Assembly: GCF_001612685.1 (NCBI RefSeq)
Contig: NZ_BDAY01000075.1
Location: 1 to 61,573, forward strand
Direction of reading: 5' to 3'
DNA: 61,573 nucleotides
Origin: Nocardia altamirensis NBRC 108246
GTDB taxonomy: Bacteria > Actinomycetota > Actinomycetes > Mycobacteriales > Mycobacteriaceae
Shown piece after piece: positions 34,896-41,807 of the stretch. How positions within the stretch are numbered: the stretch's first letter is position 1; each line of letters starts with the position of its first letter. A program made the translations under genes and the position numbers. The notes beneath the pieces were generated by a model, which worked only from the letters and a program-made list of their open reading frames with translations, was not told the DNA's origin and did not search any database.

Positions 34896-34910
34896 TCAAT
34901 GACACCTCAT
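34896..34910 (-). CDS. Possible tetrapeptide minigene (MRCH)
   Basis: ATG AGG TGT CAT TGA lies 12 bases upstream of the P450 start on the same strand, with AGGA a few bases before it. Biarylitide clusters use a five-codon minigene (MRYYH type) directly upstream of a P450. This ORF shares M-R-...-H but has only four residues and no aromatic at position 3, so chance is a serious alternative. Confidence 0.15.
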   Translation of the reverse strand: MRCH

Positions 34911-35150
34911 CTGTCCTGAATTCTGCGGTATACCCAACTCTGGGGATTTCAGCAAACAGCGGGCTGCGATCAGGCGAGTGGACAGCAACCGGCGATGCCG
35001 CCGGGTATGACAGTGGGACCACGCGAAACCTGTTACGGGTTCCCAAGATTGGGGACTCTTGCGCGTTGACGGGAGCCGCGTCGATCAGAGATTGTGACCC
35101 GGAAGAACGACACAAACGGGCTGCGGATCGGTACTCGGAAGCGGGTGGTC

Positions 35151-36056
35151 ATGGTAGTGGGCGTCGATCAAATTACGAATTCGACTGGGGGGCCCGTTCC
35201 GGTTCCGGCGCTGGAATCGGCGGCGTGCTCCGAGCAGATCGAGCGTGTCGCGTCGGTGCTCACGGCGCGTGGTTTCCACCCCGAAATCATTTGCGACACA
35301 CTGGGTGAGGCGATTGCGGTTCGTGTCCCGCGGGTGTTCGGACCGGTGGAGGTGGCGCCGATCGTCGCATCGGTGCCGAGCGATCCGAAGAATGCCGAGG
35401 ACCGCGTCGAAAACATCGATCTCGGCGATGTCCTGCCGTACGGAAGCCGAAGCGGCAAGGTCTATCCCAAGCGGGTCTGCGACGTCATCGACGCCGCGAT
35501 GTGCGGCATCCTGGACCGCTCCGACGTGGTCGGCAGGCGGATGTTCGGACCCGAGGGTGCGGTGGCGGCCGGGATCGGTGATGGCGACGCGCACACCGAC
35601 TTTCCAGGAAACCTCGATGATCCGGACGTGTCGGAAGTCCATGGATTCAACGTGCACATCACGCTGGGCGGCGAGGGGACGGCCAGGTTCAGTCCGGTGC
35701 GCAGCTTCGGCGAAGTGCACGCGATCGCGGAGCTGTTGCACGCCGAGCGTGGCAAGGGAAAGACGATCGTGGAGATCAACGAAAGAATCTTTCCCGACCT
35801 CTTCGGGCCTTATATGAAGTGGGCGAGCGATCCCGTCCATACCGTGGCGGGCGACATACTTCTGTTCCAGTCGAGGCCGCATATTTCCAAAGGCCTGCTG
35901 CCTGCAGTCCATCACTTCGCCAGTTTGACCTCGGATCGGATGATCAACATTTTGGTCCCCAAATCGGGGACCGCCTCCGACACGATTCCGCTACGGGTGG
36001 AGATGGCCCGACGATACGAGTTGGGCGATCTCGGCTACCCGACCAGAGTGGCGTAG
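35151..36056 (+). CDS. Putative 2OG-Fe(II)-oxygenase-like protein
   Basis: About 301 residues. The second half has a plausible facial triad: His-x-Asp in AHTDFPGNLDDP and a distal His in LPAVHHFASLTSDRMINIL. GFNVHITLGGEGTARFSP lies between them, and GDILLFQSRPHI resembles the GDIVLFDSR...HR strand before the second His of 2OG dioxygenases. The first 120 residues are unfamiliar. I infer a non-heme iron oxygenase; it is not a certain assignment. The ATG at 35151 is preferred over 35094 because it has a purine-rich site upstream. It is followed by a 53-residue peptide gene and an MFS exporter. Confidence 0.55.
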   Translation: MVVGVDQITNSTGGPVPVPALESAACSEQIERVASVLTARGFHPEIICDTLGEAIAVRVPRVFGPVEVAPIVASVPSDPKNAEDRVENIDLGDVLPYGSRSGKVYPKRVCDVIDAAMCGILDRSDVVGRRMFGPEGAVAAGIGDGDAHTDFPGNLDDPDVSEVHGFNVHITLGGEGTARFSPVRSFGEVHAIAELLHAERGKGKTIVEINERIFPDLFGPYMKWASDPVHTVAGDILLFQSRPHISKGLLPAVHHFASLTSDRMINILVPKSGTASDTIPLRVEMARRYELGDLGYPTRVA

Positions 36057-36113
36057 TTATTGCATCGCTGAGATGCGAGCGTCAATGGAAAAACGAAGAA
36101 GGAGTGGAGTTCG

Positions 36114-36275
36114 ATGCGAACAAGCGATGGAAAACGCGGCTACTCGGCGCTGGAACCTTCCGAAGATTACCCTGAATTCGAGACCAAAATTGCCGGCCAT
36201 CTGCGGGTCGCCAAGGTCGACGCGAACCTGGAGCCGAGCGATGGCGTAAGCGAAAGGTCGGACGAGGGCAAGTAG
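36114..36275 (+). CDS. 53-residue peptide between oxygenase and exporter
   Basis: A short ORF with a strong GGAGTGGAG ribosome site starting at ATG 36114, 57 bp after the oxygenase-like gene. The product is acidic and hydrophilic, starts MRTSDGKRGYSALEPSEDY, has PEF and a short helical centre (KIAGHLRVAKVDANL), and ends with Asp/Glu/Ser-rich residues. It has no signal or membrane segment. No family is recognised. Size, position and the terminator just behind it fit a RiPP precursor or a small carrier/partner of the oxygenase; both are inference. Confidence 0.6.
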   Translation: MRTSDGKRGYSALEPSEDYPEFETKIAGHLRVAKVDANLEPSDGVSERSDEGK

Positions 36276-36284
36276 TTTCCCGTG

Positions 36285-36310
36285 GGGCCCGCCGAGCAAT
36301 CGGCGGGCCC
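36285..36310 (+). terminator. Perfect hairpin between peptide and MFS genes
   Basis: An 11-bp stem GGGCCCGCCGA with a GCAA loop is followed by CTTCC. It lies 10 bp after the peptide stop and 35 bp before the MFS start. It probably ends or attenuates transcription so that the peptide is made in excess over the exporter. Confidence 0.75.
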
Positions 36311-36344
36311 TTCCGTCTCACCACCCGACAGGAGCCGTCCCAAC

Positions 36345-37580
36345 GTGTCGACGGTGGAACACCCGCCATCGGGCGAGCCGCCGCTCGATCCTGGGCGATC
36401 GGCTGAATCCGCTCCACCCGCTGGCCTCGCCGCCTATCGCCGGGTGCTCGGTCTGCCCGGCGTCCGATCGCTGCTCACCGTCGCGTGCATCGCACGATTC
36501 CCGCCCACCGCGACCCTGATCGCGTTGACGCTGCACGCCGTGGTCAACCTCGATCGCAGCTATTACGAAGCGGGCGTCGTCGCCGCGATCTACATCACCG
36601 GCCGCGCCATCGGCTCACCGCTGATGGGGCTGCTGCTCGACCGGCGTGGCCTGCACACCATGCTGGCTGTCACCACCGGCGCCCAGCTTCTTGTCTGGAT
36701 GGCCTTGCCGTGGTTCACCTTTCCGGTGCTGCTCGTCGGCGTGCTCACGATCGGGGTACTCGCCCTTCCGGTTTCCTCGCTGGTCCGTCAAGCTGTCGGC
36801 GTCATCGTGCCGAGTAAGCACCAACGCCCGGCCTTCGCGGTCGACGCCATCGCTGTCGACGTCGTCCACATCATCGGCCCAGCTGTCGGCACCTTGCTGA
36901 TTCTGCAACTCGAACCAGGAATAGCGCTCCGGCTGATCGGAATATGCTGGGGTGCGGCTGGTTTCGCGCTGTGGCGGCTGAACCCGCCGATGCGGGTCGG
37001 CGCCGCGACCGCAGCGCGAGCGGGTCGGCGACGCATCGCGCACTGGCTCACGCCCGGCCTCGGTGCGGTGTTCCTGTCCGCCTCCGCCAGAGCGTTTCTG
37101 GTGTACAGCACCGAACTGACACTCATCGCCGGGCTCCAATCAGCCGGGCAGGCGGACTATCTCACCATCGTGTACGCCGCCTGGTGTGTTGCCGCGGTGG
37201 CGGGTGGTCTCGGCTACGGCATGGTGCCGCGGCATCCGGGTCTCTTCACACTCATTGCCGCGCTTGCCCTGACCACATTTCCGCTCGGCCTCGCCACCCA
37301 GTGGTGGGTCTATCTGATCCTGCTGATACCGGCCGGACTCTTCAGTGCGCCGCCGATTGCCTCCGGTTCGCAGAGACTCAGTGAGCTGGCGCCCGACGAC
37401 TCGAGAGGGGTCATCAGCGGGCTGTACGACTCGTCGATCGCGATCGGCGCAGGCGTCGCCGCGCCACTGGCCGGGCTGCTGATCGACGGCACGTCACCGC
37501 AGTTGGCCATCAGCACGATCGCGGTCTGCGGTATCGCACTCGCCGGTGCAGGGAGTGTGCTGGCCCGCCAGAGCCGATAG
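36345..37580 (+). CDS. MFS transporter
   Basis: A 411-residue membrane protein with about twelve segments. GSPLMGLLLDRRGLHTMLAVTT contains the loop 2-3 motif (G..LDRRG), and a matching pair occurs in the second half. Residues 1-50 are a hydrophilic, Pro-rich leader. The GTG at 36345 with AGGAG ten bases upstream is preferred, since the open frame before it runs through the terminator. Position suggests export of a product made by the upstream oxygenase/peptide unit; the substrate is unknown. Confidence 0.8.
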   Translation: MSTVEHPPSGEPPLDPGRSAESAPPAGLAAYRRVLGLPGVRSLLTVACIARFPPTATLIALTLHAVVNLDRSYYEAGVVAAIYITGRAIGSPLMGLLLDRRGLHTMLAVTTGAQLLVWMALPWFTFPVLLVGVLTIGVLALPVSSLVRQAVGVIVPSKHQRPAFAVDAIAVDVVHIIGPAVGTLLILQLEPGIALRLIGICWGAAGFALWRLNPPMRVGAATAARAGRRRIAHWLTPGLGAVFLSASARAFLVYSTELTLIAGLQSAGQADYLTIVYAAWCVAAVAGGLGYGMVPRHPGLFTLIAALALTTFPLGLATQWWVYLILLIPAGLFSAPPIASGSQRLSELAPDDSRGVISGLYDSSIAIGAGVAAPLAGLLIDGTSPQLAISTIAVCGIALAGAGSVLARQSR

Positions 37581-37635
37581 GTTGCCTGCCGCGTGTCGCT
37601 GCGGTGTTGCTCGATCGGGCTGTGAGGATTGGGCC

Positions 37636-38172
37636 ATGTCCAGGGACACTCCCGGCGAGGCAACGCGACCTCGCGCAAGGCAGTCCGAACGCGACAATCC
37701 ATCGACGACATCCGGCGGTCTGCCTGCGCAGGCCAGAGCCGAGATCTCGCATCCACACCGCGCGCCGTCCACCGCGGTGGAGGCACTGGGAATCACCTGC
37801 GGACACCAGGTTCCGGCCGTGCAGGTGTACGTCTTCGCCGACCTCGACGGTCGGCTGCGGGCGCGGGGCTGGGCATTCCATCGTTTCCACTCGGGACCCG
37901 AAGTGCTCACGTGGTGTTACCCGCCTTCCGATCTCGGCGACGCGCGCCTCGACACGGGTGTCGAGCCGATCACCACGATCGTGGCGACCCTCGACCGGTC
38001 GCTACCGACCGATCACGTCGCAGACTGCGCGGTCGAGGTGCTGCTGGCGGGTGCACCACACGGGCACGGACTCCGCACCGGCCTGGCCGGCCTGCACGAC
38101 CACTTGGACAGCATCGAAAGCTCGCACCAGCAGATCACCCCTCCGTTCGCGCGAGCGTGCGTGTCCAGCTGA
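37636..38172 (+). CDS. Hypothetical protein
   Basis: A 178-residue soluble protein. The first 50 residues are polar and disordered-looking. The rest has an alternating pattern (VQVYVFADLDGRLRARGWAFHRF, CAVEVLLAGAPHGHGLRTGLAGLHDHL) with several His. The ATG at 37636 has GAGGA nine bases upstream. It lies 55 bp after the MFS gene on the same strand and converges on the M23 peptidase. I recognise no family. Confidence 0.5.
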   Translation: MSRDTPGEATRPRARQSERDNPSTTSGGLPAQARAEISHPHRAPSTAVEALGITCGHQVPAVQVYVFADLDGRLRARGWAFHRFHSGPEVLTWCYPPSDLGDARLDTGVEPITTIVATLDRSLPTDHVADCAVEVLLAGAPHGHGLRTGLAGLHDHLDSIESSHQQITPPFARACVSS

Positions 38173-38191
38173 ACATCTCGGCGTGGTCCGG

Positions 38192-39199
38192 TCAGGCGCG
38201 CAGGCCGTTGGCCGCCAGATACTCCTCGGGGTTGACGGCCTTGCCGCCGCGGCGGACCTCGTAGTGCAGGTGCGGGCCGGTGGAGTCACCGGTCGATCCG
38301 ACGGCGCCGATGACGGTGCCCGCGGTGATCTGCTCACCGACGTTGACCTTGATGCTGCCCGCGAGCTGGTGCGCGTACAGGGTTTCGGTGCCGTCGGCGG
38401 ATCGGATGCGCACCAGCTGGCCGTAGCCGTCGCCCTTGTCGCTCGCTTGAACGACGACGCCGTCGGTGACCGCGTAGATCGGCGTGCCTGCCGGCGCGGC
38501 CAAGTCCATGCCGTTGTGCGATTTGCCCCACCGCGGGCCGAAATGCGAAGTCACGGTGTAGGTTCCCGGCGCCAGCGGCAGCCGGGCCCGCCCGTCGCCG
38601 AGGATCGGCGGGCCCGGCCGGTTGATCGCCGGGGCGGCCGACACCGGGGTGCGCTGCCGCGGCGGCGCCGAAACCCGTTGTGCTGGTGGCGGTCCTGGGA
38701 ACTGGCGGGCGAGCTGATTCACCGTCTCCCTGGAGCCTCCTGCGTTGGCCTGCCCGTTGCGCACGATGGTCTGCGCCTTGTCCAATGCGCCGGTGAGTAT
38801 CCCGTTGATCTGCTGCTGGCCGTGCGGCGTATCGGCGGCCGGACCGAGTGCGGCGATGCGATCGCAGGCCTCGCGGATGATCCGGTAGATCGCGAGCTGG
38901 TCGGTGCGGTTGGCTTTGGTCAATTGGTCCATCTGCTCGGCGAGCCCGGCATCCAGGCCCTTGAACTTGCTCGCCGTGTTGCCGAGCACCCCGGTCTGCT
39001 GCTGGGCGGCATCGGCCGCACTTCCGGACCCGTCGACCTTCTGGTCGCGCGCTGTGACCGTGGCCGCGTCGACCGGAACACCGCCCGCGCCGTAGGTGTC
39101 GGCCAAGGCAACCAGCGCGCCGAGCGCCCCGCGATTCGCGTCGGACAGACCACCGACGACGGGTGTGACCAGTTCTGCTGCCGATCCGCCAGCCACCAT
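38192..39199 (-). CDS. M23-family metallopeptidase with helical N-terminal domain
   Basis: A 335-residue protein. Residues about 1-160 form a helical region (SAAELVTPVVGGLSDANRG..., IYRIIREACDRIAAL) of the type annotated DUF4226 in mycobacteria. A Pro/Arg linker follows, then a LytM/M23 domain: HFGPRWGKSHNGMDLAAPAGTPIYAV carries the first His and Asp, and GPHLHYEVRRGG the HxH. All zinc ligands are present, so it should cut peptidoglycan cross-bridges. No classical signal peptide is seen; type VII or another export route would be needed. The ATG at 39199 follows GGAGGCG. Confidence 0.82.
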   Translation of the reverse strand: MVAGGSAAELVTPVVGGLSDANRGALGALVALADTYGAGGVPVDAATVTARDQKVDGSGSAADAAQQQTGVLGNTASKFKGLDAGLAEQMDQLTKANRTDQLAIYRIIREACDRIAALGPAADTPHGQQQINGILTGALDKAQTIVRNGQANAGGSRETVNQLARQFPGPPPAQRVSAPPRQRTPVSAAPAINRPGPPILGDGRARLPLAPGTYTVTSHFGPRWGKSHNGMDLAAPAGTPIYAVTDGVVVQASDKGDGYGQLVRIRSADGTETLYAHQLAGSIKVNVGEQITAGTVIGAVGSTGDSTGPHLHYEVRRGGKAVNPEEYLAANGLRA

Positions 39200-39307
39200 C
39201 GCCTCCGCACGTTCAACCCATCGACACGTCCGGCCCGTCGCCGTGGGCCAGGTGTTCATTGTTACCCGCCCCGACGAGGCGATTTCCCATTGTTGGGACG
39301 TGCGGAC

Positions 39308-41491
39308 CTACCAGGTCGGACGGACTGTGATTGCGGTGCGGTCCGCGAGGTCGATGGCCAGGTCGGCTCTGCCGCGGTCGTCGGCGCGAACGACGGCATC
39401 GATTCCGCCGAGCACCGCGTACTCGCGTTGTGGCACAAGCTGATCGATCCGAACGGTGAACCGGCCAGGTTGGTGCCCTCGACGGAACACCGCGTCGAGT
39501 CCGGCGCCGTCGGTGAGCGCCTTGGCGACCAGGACCGCCGGATACGGCGTCGCAAGGATCCGCGGACCACGCGTCCACGCTGCCGGACGCGGCACGGTCA
39601 TCATGTCGGTGAGCGCGTAGGGTCGGCCGAGCCCTCCTAGGCCGAGCATGCCGTTGGCGTGCACGGATGCTCGCTCGAAGCTCCAGACGCCGGGTTGCCG
39701 CGGGTCGGGCGCGAACCGCAGTTGCCGGGTCGCCTCGGCCCAGAGGGTGGCCCACGCTGCTGGCTCGCCGGATTCTTGCGCGAGCAGCAGGCCCGCCGCC
39801 AGTGGTTCGGCGTTGGTCGGCGCGCCGGATCCCCAGTCGGCCGTCGTCGGCGCCTCTTTCCCGCCTGAGGTCGGGTTCAGATAGGCGTCGTTGTCGAGCC
39901 ACTCGTGCCGCAGGATTTCCCAAGCGCGCCAGGCGAGGTCAGGCAGCAGCGGGCTCATGAACGCCGCGATGGCCGCGGTCGACGCGGGACCGCGGAACCC
40001 GCGCGCGGACAGTCCGGCGCCGGAGACGAGGAAGGCGATGATGTCGCCGTCGGCGGCGGTGAACTCGGTGTCGAGCCGGTGGCGCAGTCGGGCGGCGAGG
40101 TCGGCGCAGTGACGGGTGCCGTTCAGTGCGTCGAGCACCGCAACGCCCGCGGCGGCAACGGCATTACAGTAAGGGAAGACCAGGCCGTGGGTACGGCCGC
40201 GTCCGACCGGGACCGGTTCACACGCCCACAAGCACAGCTCGCTGCCGAAGTTGCGAAGGACGATGTCGTTGATGGCGGAATGGTGGTAGTCGGTGGTCGC
40301 CTGCGGTGGTCGCTCGAACCGGAACGATTCCGTGTGCTCGAACCTGTCGTCGCCGGTCGCTTGGCGGAACATGGCGAGCTGCAAGTTGAGGTATCCGGTG
40401 AACATGATGTTCTGCGGCACGTCGATCGGGTCGGCGCGGCGGAGCCGGAAGTCCCAGTTTCCCAACAGGTTCTGCCGATACCAGTAGCCCCAGACCCGCG
40501 GGTCCTGCATGCGGGCGAACAGGTCCAGTTGGGCCTGGTGCGGTGCGCCCCAGTACGCGGGCGTGTGCGAGTAGCCGAACATCGACAGCGCCCAGCCGAC
40601 GGCGTTGAGTTGATAGCGATACTGCTGGAGTGGCCCTGGCCCGTCGTCGTCGAAGCCGTCCCAGCTGTCGAGTGGTTGCATGGCGAGGCTGGTCAGGTAG
40701 CGGTGCAGGCGGAGCTGGTCGACACTCGCCTCGGTGACGGTGGGCGTCGCCCGATGCCGAAGGGGGAGCGGGGCGGTACGCACCGGCTGGTGTCGCTGGG
40801 TACGGCGTTGCGCGAGATACTGTTCCCGTTGCTTGCCGACGCGGCGCGCGGCCCGGTGCCGGAATTGTTCGCGCACAACGATGCTCAGTGTGGCAGCGAT
40901 CGCCACGCACGGCGCCGCCCACGATATCCGCGCGAGCGGAAGCGGGTGACCCTCGGCCGAGTTCGTCAGCAGCGCACCGAGAACCGCTGCGGTGACAACG
41001 ATCGCGGGCAAGGTGACGTAGTCGGAGCGCGCGATGGCGCGAAACATGAAGGCTAACAAGGAGAGTGCCGCGACGATCAGGAAGCCTGCGATGTGCCCGG
41101 CCGCCACGAGCGTGGCCGGTGCGATCAGCACGGCCCACACCAACGCCGCCGCTGCGACGACCACAAGCAGGCCCGCGACGATCCGCCGCTTCCGCAGCGC
41201 CCCACCGAGAGCGGCGATTCCGACGCCGAGCACCAGCGCGTGCACGGCGATCGAACCAGCCGAGTGGTGGTGTTGCGCGGGCAGCGAATAGAGCACGCCG
41301 GCACCAGGAATGGACAGCCCGGCCGCGAATGCACGCCATGGGGCGGCAATATCGAGCAGGTTCGGCACTGTCGCCAGCACCGTCCAGAACGTGAGCGAAA
41401 CCGCCAAGGTCCGGCGCCAGGCCCGAGCGGTGATCGGTCCGCGCAATCGCGGTGCGGCCTCCTGCGTCGCAGTGCCGCGCACACTCGTCAT
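39308..41491 (-). CDS. Linalool-dehydratase/isomerase-like membrane protein
   Basis: A 727-residue protein. The first roughly 260 residues contain six to seven membrane segments. The rest is a soluble alpha/alpha-barrel-like domain of the LinD family: LNAVGWALSMFGYSHTPAYWGAPHQAQLDLF, MFTGYLNLQLAMFRQATGDDRF and ACEPVP...HGLVFPYCNAVA. The CEP and CN cysteines correspond to the catalytic Cys pair of Castellaniella LinD, with an insertion between them. A terpene hydration or isomerisation role is therefore possible but unproven, and such membrane-fused homologues may act on lipid substrates. It starts at an ATG overlapping the small upstream ORF. Confidence 0.75.
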   Translation of the reverse strand: MTSVRGTATQEAAPRLRGPITARAWRRTLAVSLTFWTVLATVPNLLDIAAPWRAFAAGLSIPGAGVLYSLPAQHHHSAGSIAVHALVLGVGIAALGGALRKRRIVAGLLVVVAAAALVWAVLIAPATLVAAGHIAGFLIVAALSLLAFMFRAIARSDYVTLPAIVVTAAVLGALLTNSAEGHPLPLARISWAAPCVAIAATLSIVVREQFRHRAARRVGKQREQYLAQRRTQRHQPVRTAPLPLRHRATPTVTEASVDQLRLHRYLTSLAMQPLDSWDGFDDDGPGPLQQYRYQLNAVGWALSMFGYSHTPAYWGAPHQAQLDLFARMQDPRVWGYWYRQNLLGNWDFRLRRADPIDVPQNIMFTGYLNLQLAMFRQATGDDRFEHTESFRFERPPQATTDYHHSAINDIVLRNFGSELCLWACEPVPVGRGRTHGLVFPYCNAVAAAGVAVLDALNGTRHCADLAARLRHRLDTEFTAADGDIIAFLVSGAGLSARGFRGPASTAAIAAFMSPLLPDLAWRAWEILRHEWLDNDAYLNPTSGGKEAPTTADWGSGAPTNAEPLAAGLLLAQESGEPAAWATLWAEATRQLRFAPDPRQPGVWSFERASVHANGMLGLGGLGRPYALTDMMTVPRPAAWTRGPRILATPYPAVLVAKALTDGAGLDAVFRRGHQPGRFTVRIDQLVPQREYAVLGGIDAVVRADDRGRADLAIDLADRTAITVRPTW

Positions 41492-41676
41492 AGCGCTTCC
41501 CGCAGTGCAGTGGGGGAGTCGGCGTCGCCGAGCAACTCGAGATAGGCCACGCCTTCGAGCGGTCGGTGCGCTACTGCAGGTTGTCTGCTGTCGGGGCGAC
41601 CGGATCGCCGGAGCGCGCTCGCGAGGCGCGGCCCGAGAATCAGGACGAGCCCGGACAACAGCACGCAGCACATCAT
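41488..41676 (-). CDS. Small membrane protein coupled to the LinD-like gene
   Basis: A 62-residue ORF with one hydrophobic segment (MMCCVLLSGLVLILGPRLASAL), then a polar tail. GAGGAG lies nine bases upstream of the double ATG, and the stop overlaps the next start (ATGA). Those two signals make it more credible than its size alone suggests. It probably accompanies the LinD-like membrane protein; function unknown. Confidence 0.55.
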   Translation of the reverse strand: MMCCVLLSGLVLILGPRLASALRRSGRPDSRQPAVAHRPLEGVAYLELLGDADSPTALREAL

Positions 41677-41807
41677 GGCGGTTTCTCCTCATAACGATTG
41701 GCCTTGCAGGCGCACAGGTAGTTCAAGGTTGGTCTTGGTGCGGGCAGCGTGCATCAGTAGGCCGATCGGTACGAAAACCGCGCCGTGGCGGACTAGTGTC
41801 CGTGAAC

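Noticed and set aside
36114..36275. MbtH-like protein
   Set aside because: Size is close, but the NPFDD...W..P pattern of MbtH is absent.
37604..39640. 678-codon rightward open frame
   Set aside because: It is antisense to the M23 peptidase and LinD-like genes and has the Arg/Pro-rich composition of a shadow frame.
41310..41807. Extended N-terminus of the LAL regulator
   Set aside because: The frame runs antisense into the LinD-like gene and has no domain; the ATPase fold begins after 41808.
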